Position numbers and translations under genes: made by a program. Positions 62,242 to 64,000 of a DNA stretch of 64,000 nucleotides are shown here, piece by piece. This stretch comes from Ypsolopha sequella (lineage: Eukaryota; Arthropoda; Insecta; Lepidoptera; Ypsolophidae): positions 23,663,045 through 23,727,044 of the forward strand of contig OW203990.1 of assembly GCA_934047225.1 (NCBI GenBank). The letters run 5' to 3'. The notes under the pieces are model-generated. The model saw nothing but the letters and a program-made list of their open reading frames with translations. It had not been told where the DNA came from and made no database searches. Position 1 is the first letter of the stretch, and every line of letters starts with the position of its first letter.

Positions 62242-62462
62242 ATATACCACAATTCATAACCTCAACTCGTGGGAACCAGTTAATCTTCCTCTCGGGCTAC
62301 AAATATTCCTTGAAAACAACAAAAGCCTGTGAAGGAGGAGTGCTCAAGAGACGATGGCGATGTTCTACACACACGTGTAAAGGATGTCTCGCCATACTAC
62401 ACACACTAGATGATAGAATTGTGAAGATTTTAAACGAACATAACCATGATCCTGTAAAATAA
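62242..62462 (+). CDS. mod(mdg4): FLYWCH terminal exon 30
   Basis: 72 codons, phase 1, acceptor TTAATATCCACACAG ending at 62,241. FITSTRGNQLIFLSGYKYSL, an unusually long insert (KACEGGVLK), then RRWRCSTHTCKGCLAIL, NEHNHDPVK and TAA. An extra cysteine occurs in the loop (HTCKGC). The stop overlaps an AATAAA at 62,460, a possible very short 3' UTR signal. Confidence 0.86.
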
Positions 62463-62559
62463 TAAATGTACTTGCATGAAAATGAATTTACATGAAACTT
62501 CAAAAGGCAAACGTTGATAGAAAATTGTTTTTAGTTTTTGGTAATGATTATGAGGTACA

Positions 62560-62985
62560 GTGGAGGTACAGTGGAGACCACATCAAGCTATACACTTGCA
62601 GTACGACAATAGCCCCTATCGAGAAGATTATAAGATAGGTGCAAAGTCCAATGTGTCTTACTTGATGCGGTCTCCACTGTACCACCATCTTACTTGGAGA
62701 CCCCCTCGAAGTAATTCGGGGGAGAGTAAGGGGACAGCTCACAGGCAAAAACCAGGAGGCCCACCATGCCTGGGACCGGTGGATGGCGGTATATATCCAT
62801 CCCTAATAACCGGGCCTTATATGGAACAGACTGGTGACGGGCATCGGCGTCACTGGTGCGAGGGTTCCGGCACCGCGCTTTCCAACGCGCCTACCCAGCG
62901 TGTGTGAGTATGGGCAATTCTTCCAGGATGACCGCCGGGAGTGGCAAAGTCCTGGAAAGGCTTATGTCCCAAACACCTGTATTTA
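62560..62985 (+). repeat. Lepidopteran SINE-like repeat, copy 3
   Basis: A short inverted repeat (GTACAGTGGAGACC..ATCAAG at 62,567 against CTTGATGCGGTCTCCACTGT at 62,661) leads in. The known body follows: TTCGGGGGAGAGTAAGGGG, GGGCCTTATATGGAACAGA, TCCGGCACCGCGCTT and TTCTTCCAGGATGACC. Confidence 0.7.
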
Positions 62986-63137
62986 AACAGGTGTCCGTCA
63001 TAAATTGATTATGAAGCCATCTTATATTGAATATGTTCTATAATATAGGCAAGAATTTCTTTGTGAACGAGTATTCTCTTTGCTTACCGGTTACAATAGA
63101 TAAGGAGAATTATAACTGGTTTTGTGAACATTTTCAG

Positions 63138-63334
63138 ACCTCCAGTTCACTCTCACTAATCGAGGCAAGCCTGGTCTCAAATTGGGAAGGTTCAGATTCT
63201 ACAAGTGCAGCAAAAGTAGAGGAATTAAAGTTCGCTGGTTGTGTACCAAGTGGTCCAGTAACAGGTGTAGGGCAACACTCATCACGGTTGAAAATGAGCT
63301 AATTTACAGTAAGAACTATCATAACCATGACTGA
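63138..63334 (+). CDS. mod(mdg4): FLYWCH terminal exon 31
   Basis: 64 codons, phase 1, acceptor GTGAACATTTTCAG ending at 63,137. A different frame is open longer here, but only this one encodes the finger: FTLTNRGKPGLKLGRFRFYK, then VRWLCTKWSSNRCRATL, ENELIYSKNYHNHD and TGA. Singleton related to the exon 4/5/23 group (TKW). Last exon in the window. Confidence 0.85.
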
Positions 63335-64000
63335 TGATGGTGCTTGTGATTGTCGGCACTTGAATTACAAATGTTTCTTGTTGAAAAAAAATCCTTTTTC
63401 ATCCAAAGTTTAAATCTTTGCTTTCATCCAAGTCTTTCAAAATGATAATAACCCGTTGAATTAAAACCATAGATAACAATAGATTAAACTTATACGCTTT
63501 CATGATTACAGGTTAACATTTTTAATAACCGGTTTAATGTACTATAATGAAATATAGTAGTGGATTACACAACAAGTGAAAATAAAGGGAATTTCCTTCG
63601 AGGCACAAAGTTGAATCCCGAGAGCAACTAAGGGTTGTAGCTTCTAGAGTAGAATCCTGAGCAGTGCCACAGAATAAAATAGGGATACAAGAGCCAACTT
63701 TTTTTTCACTCTTCTTTATACCATTGAATACGAGAAAATTAATAGTAGTTTTTGTATATCTTATACACACGCTTGGTCCAAATTCAAAAACTACTGGTTG
63801 TGTTTTTATTTGATTTTTGAATTAAAGTATCAAAACTGGATTTGGACTTTTGAGTTATTTGAAGAAAAAAGAAACAAGAAATGATAAATATAATAGGTAT
63901 AGATGAAGAAATTTTTGGATCTTCTTGGTAAAGAAATAAGAATATAAGACATGGCTGGATAGTCACAGATACCTTTGCCTTCCCAGAAAAGTACGAACTG
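63335..64000. other. AT-rich sequence to window end
   Basis: No exon was seen. The array may continue beyond the window. Confidence 0.5.

Overview
This AT-rich eukaryotic window looks lepidopteran. It carries repeat families I associate with moths and butterflies: the 'CTAGCGACCCGCCCCGG' Helitron-like end, RTE-type LINE 3' ends, and tRNA-like and ATGT-tailed SINE-like repeats. It holds no conventional complete host gene. The host content is a one-strand array of short 3'-terminal coding exons spread over the whole 64 kb. I count 31 intact exons that each encode one FLYWCH zinc finger (61-95 residues; order W-x-C, C-x-A, then H-x-H near the stop). About nine more copies are decayed.

Every intact FLYWCH exon lies on the + strand. 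Each follows a polypyrimidine-AG acceptor, and each is entered in the same phase: one base of the joint codon is upstream and two are downstream. None has a start codon of its own in a sensible place, and each ends at an in-frame stop. This is the architecture of the variable 3' region of mod(mdg4) (modifier of mdg4). In Drosophila that gene joins a common BTB-domain 5' part to many alternative FLYWCH exons, partly by trans-splicing. The common BTB exons are not in this window, so the mod(mdg4) name is an inference from the array.

Layout. 1-7.5 kb: five diverse FLYWCH exons; the fourth and fifth lie in a 1.27-kb tandem duplication. 7.6-11.3 kb: a young Ty3/gypsy-type LTR retrotransposon with identical 121-bp LTRs. 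12.5 kb: a decayed exon. 12.9-17.9 kb: an apparently complete two-ORF LINE on the minus strand. 18-19.7 kb: two exons. 21.5-34 kb: a recent expansion of one exon subfamily, with direct repeats of 259 and 242 bp, 11-bp-deleted copies, and multi-kilobase duplications each carrying a live and a dead exon. 35.1-37.4 kb: a four-exon module encoding a DUF4806-like C-terminus, entered in the same splice phase. 39-57.6 kb: thirteen more diverse FLYWCH exons, many flanked by MITEs and SINEs. 57.6-64 kb: mostly repeats, then two last exons.

How it would work: a pre-mRNA with the common N-terminal part (or a separate transcript, if trans-spliced) selects one acceptor, giving one of dozens of proteins that differ only in the C-terminal zinc finger. 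Exon duplication and decay are visible at every stage. Transposable elements fill the introns and have several long inverted repeats. Coordinates were read by eye; no alignment or database search was run.
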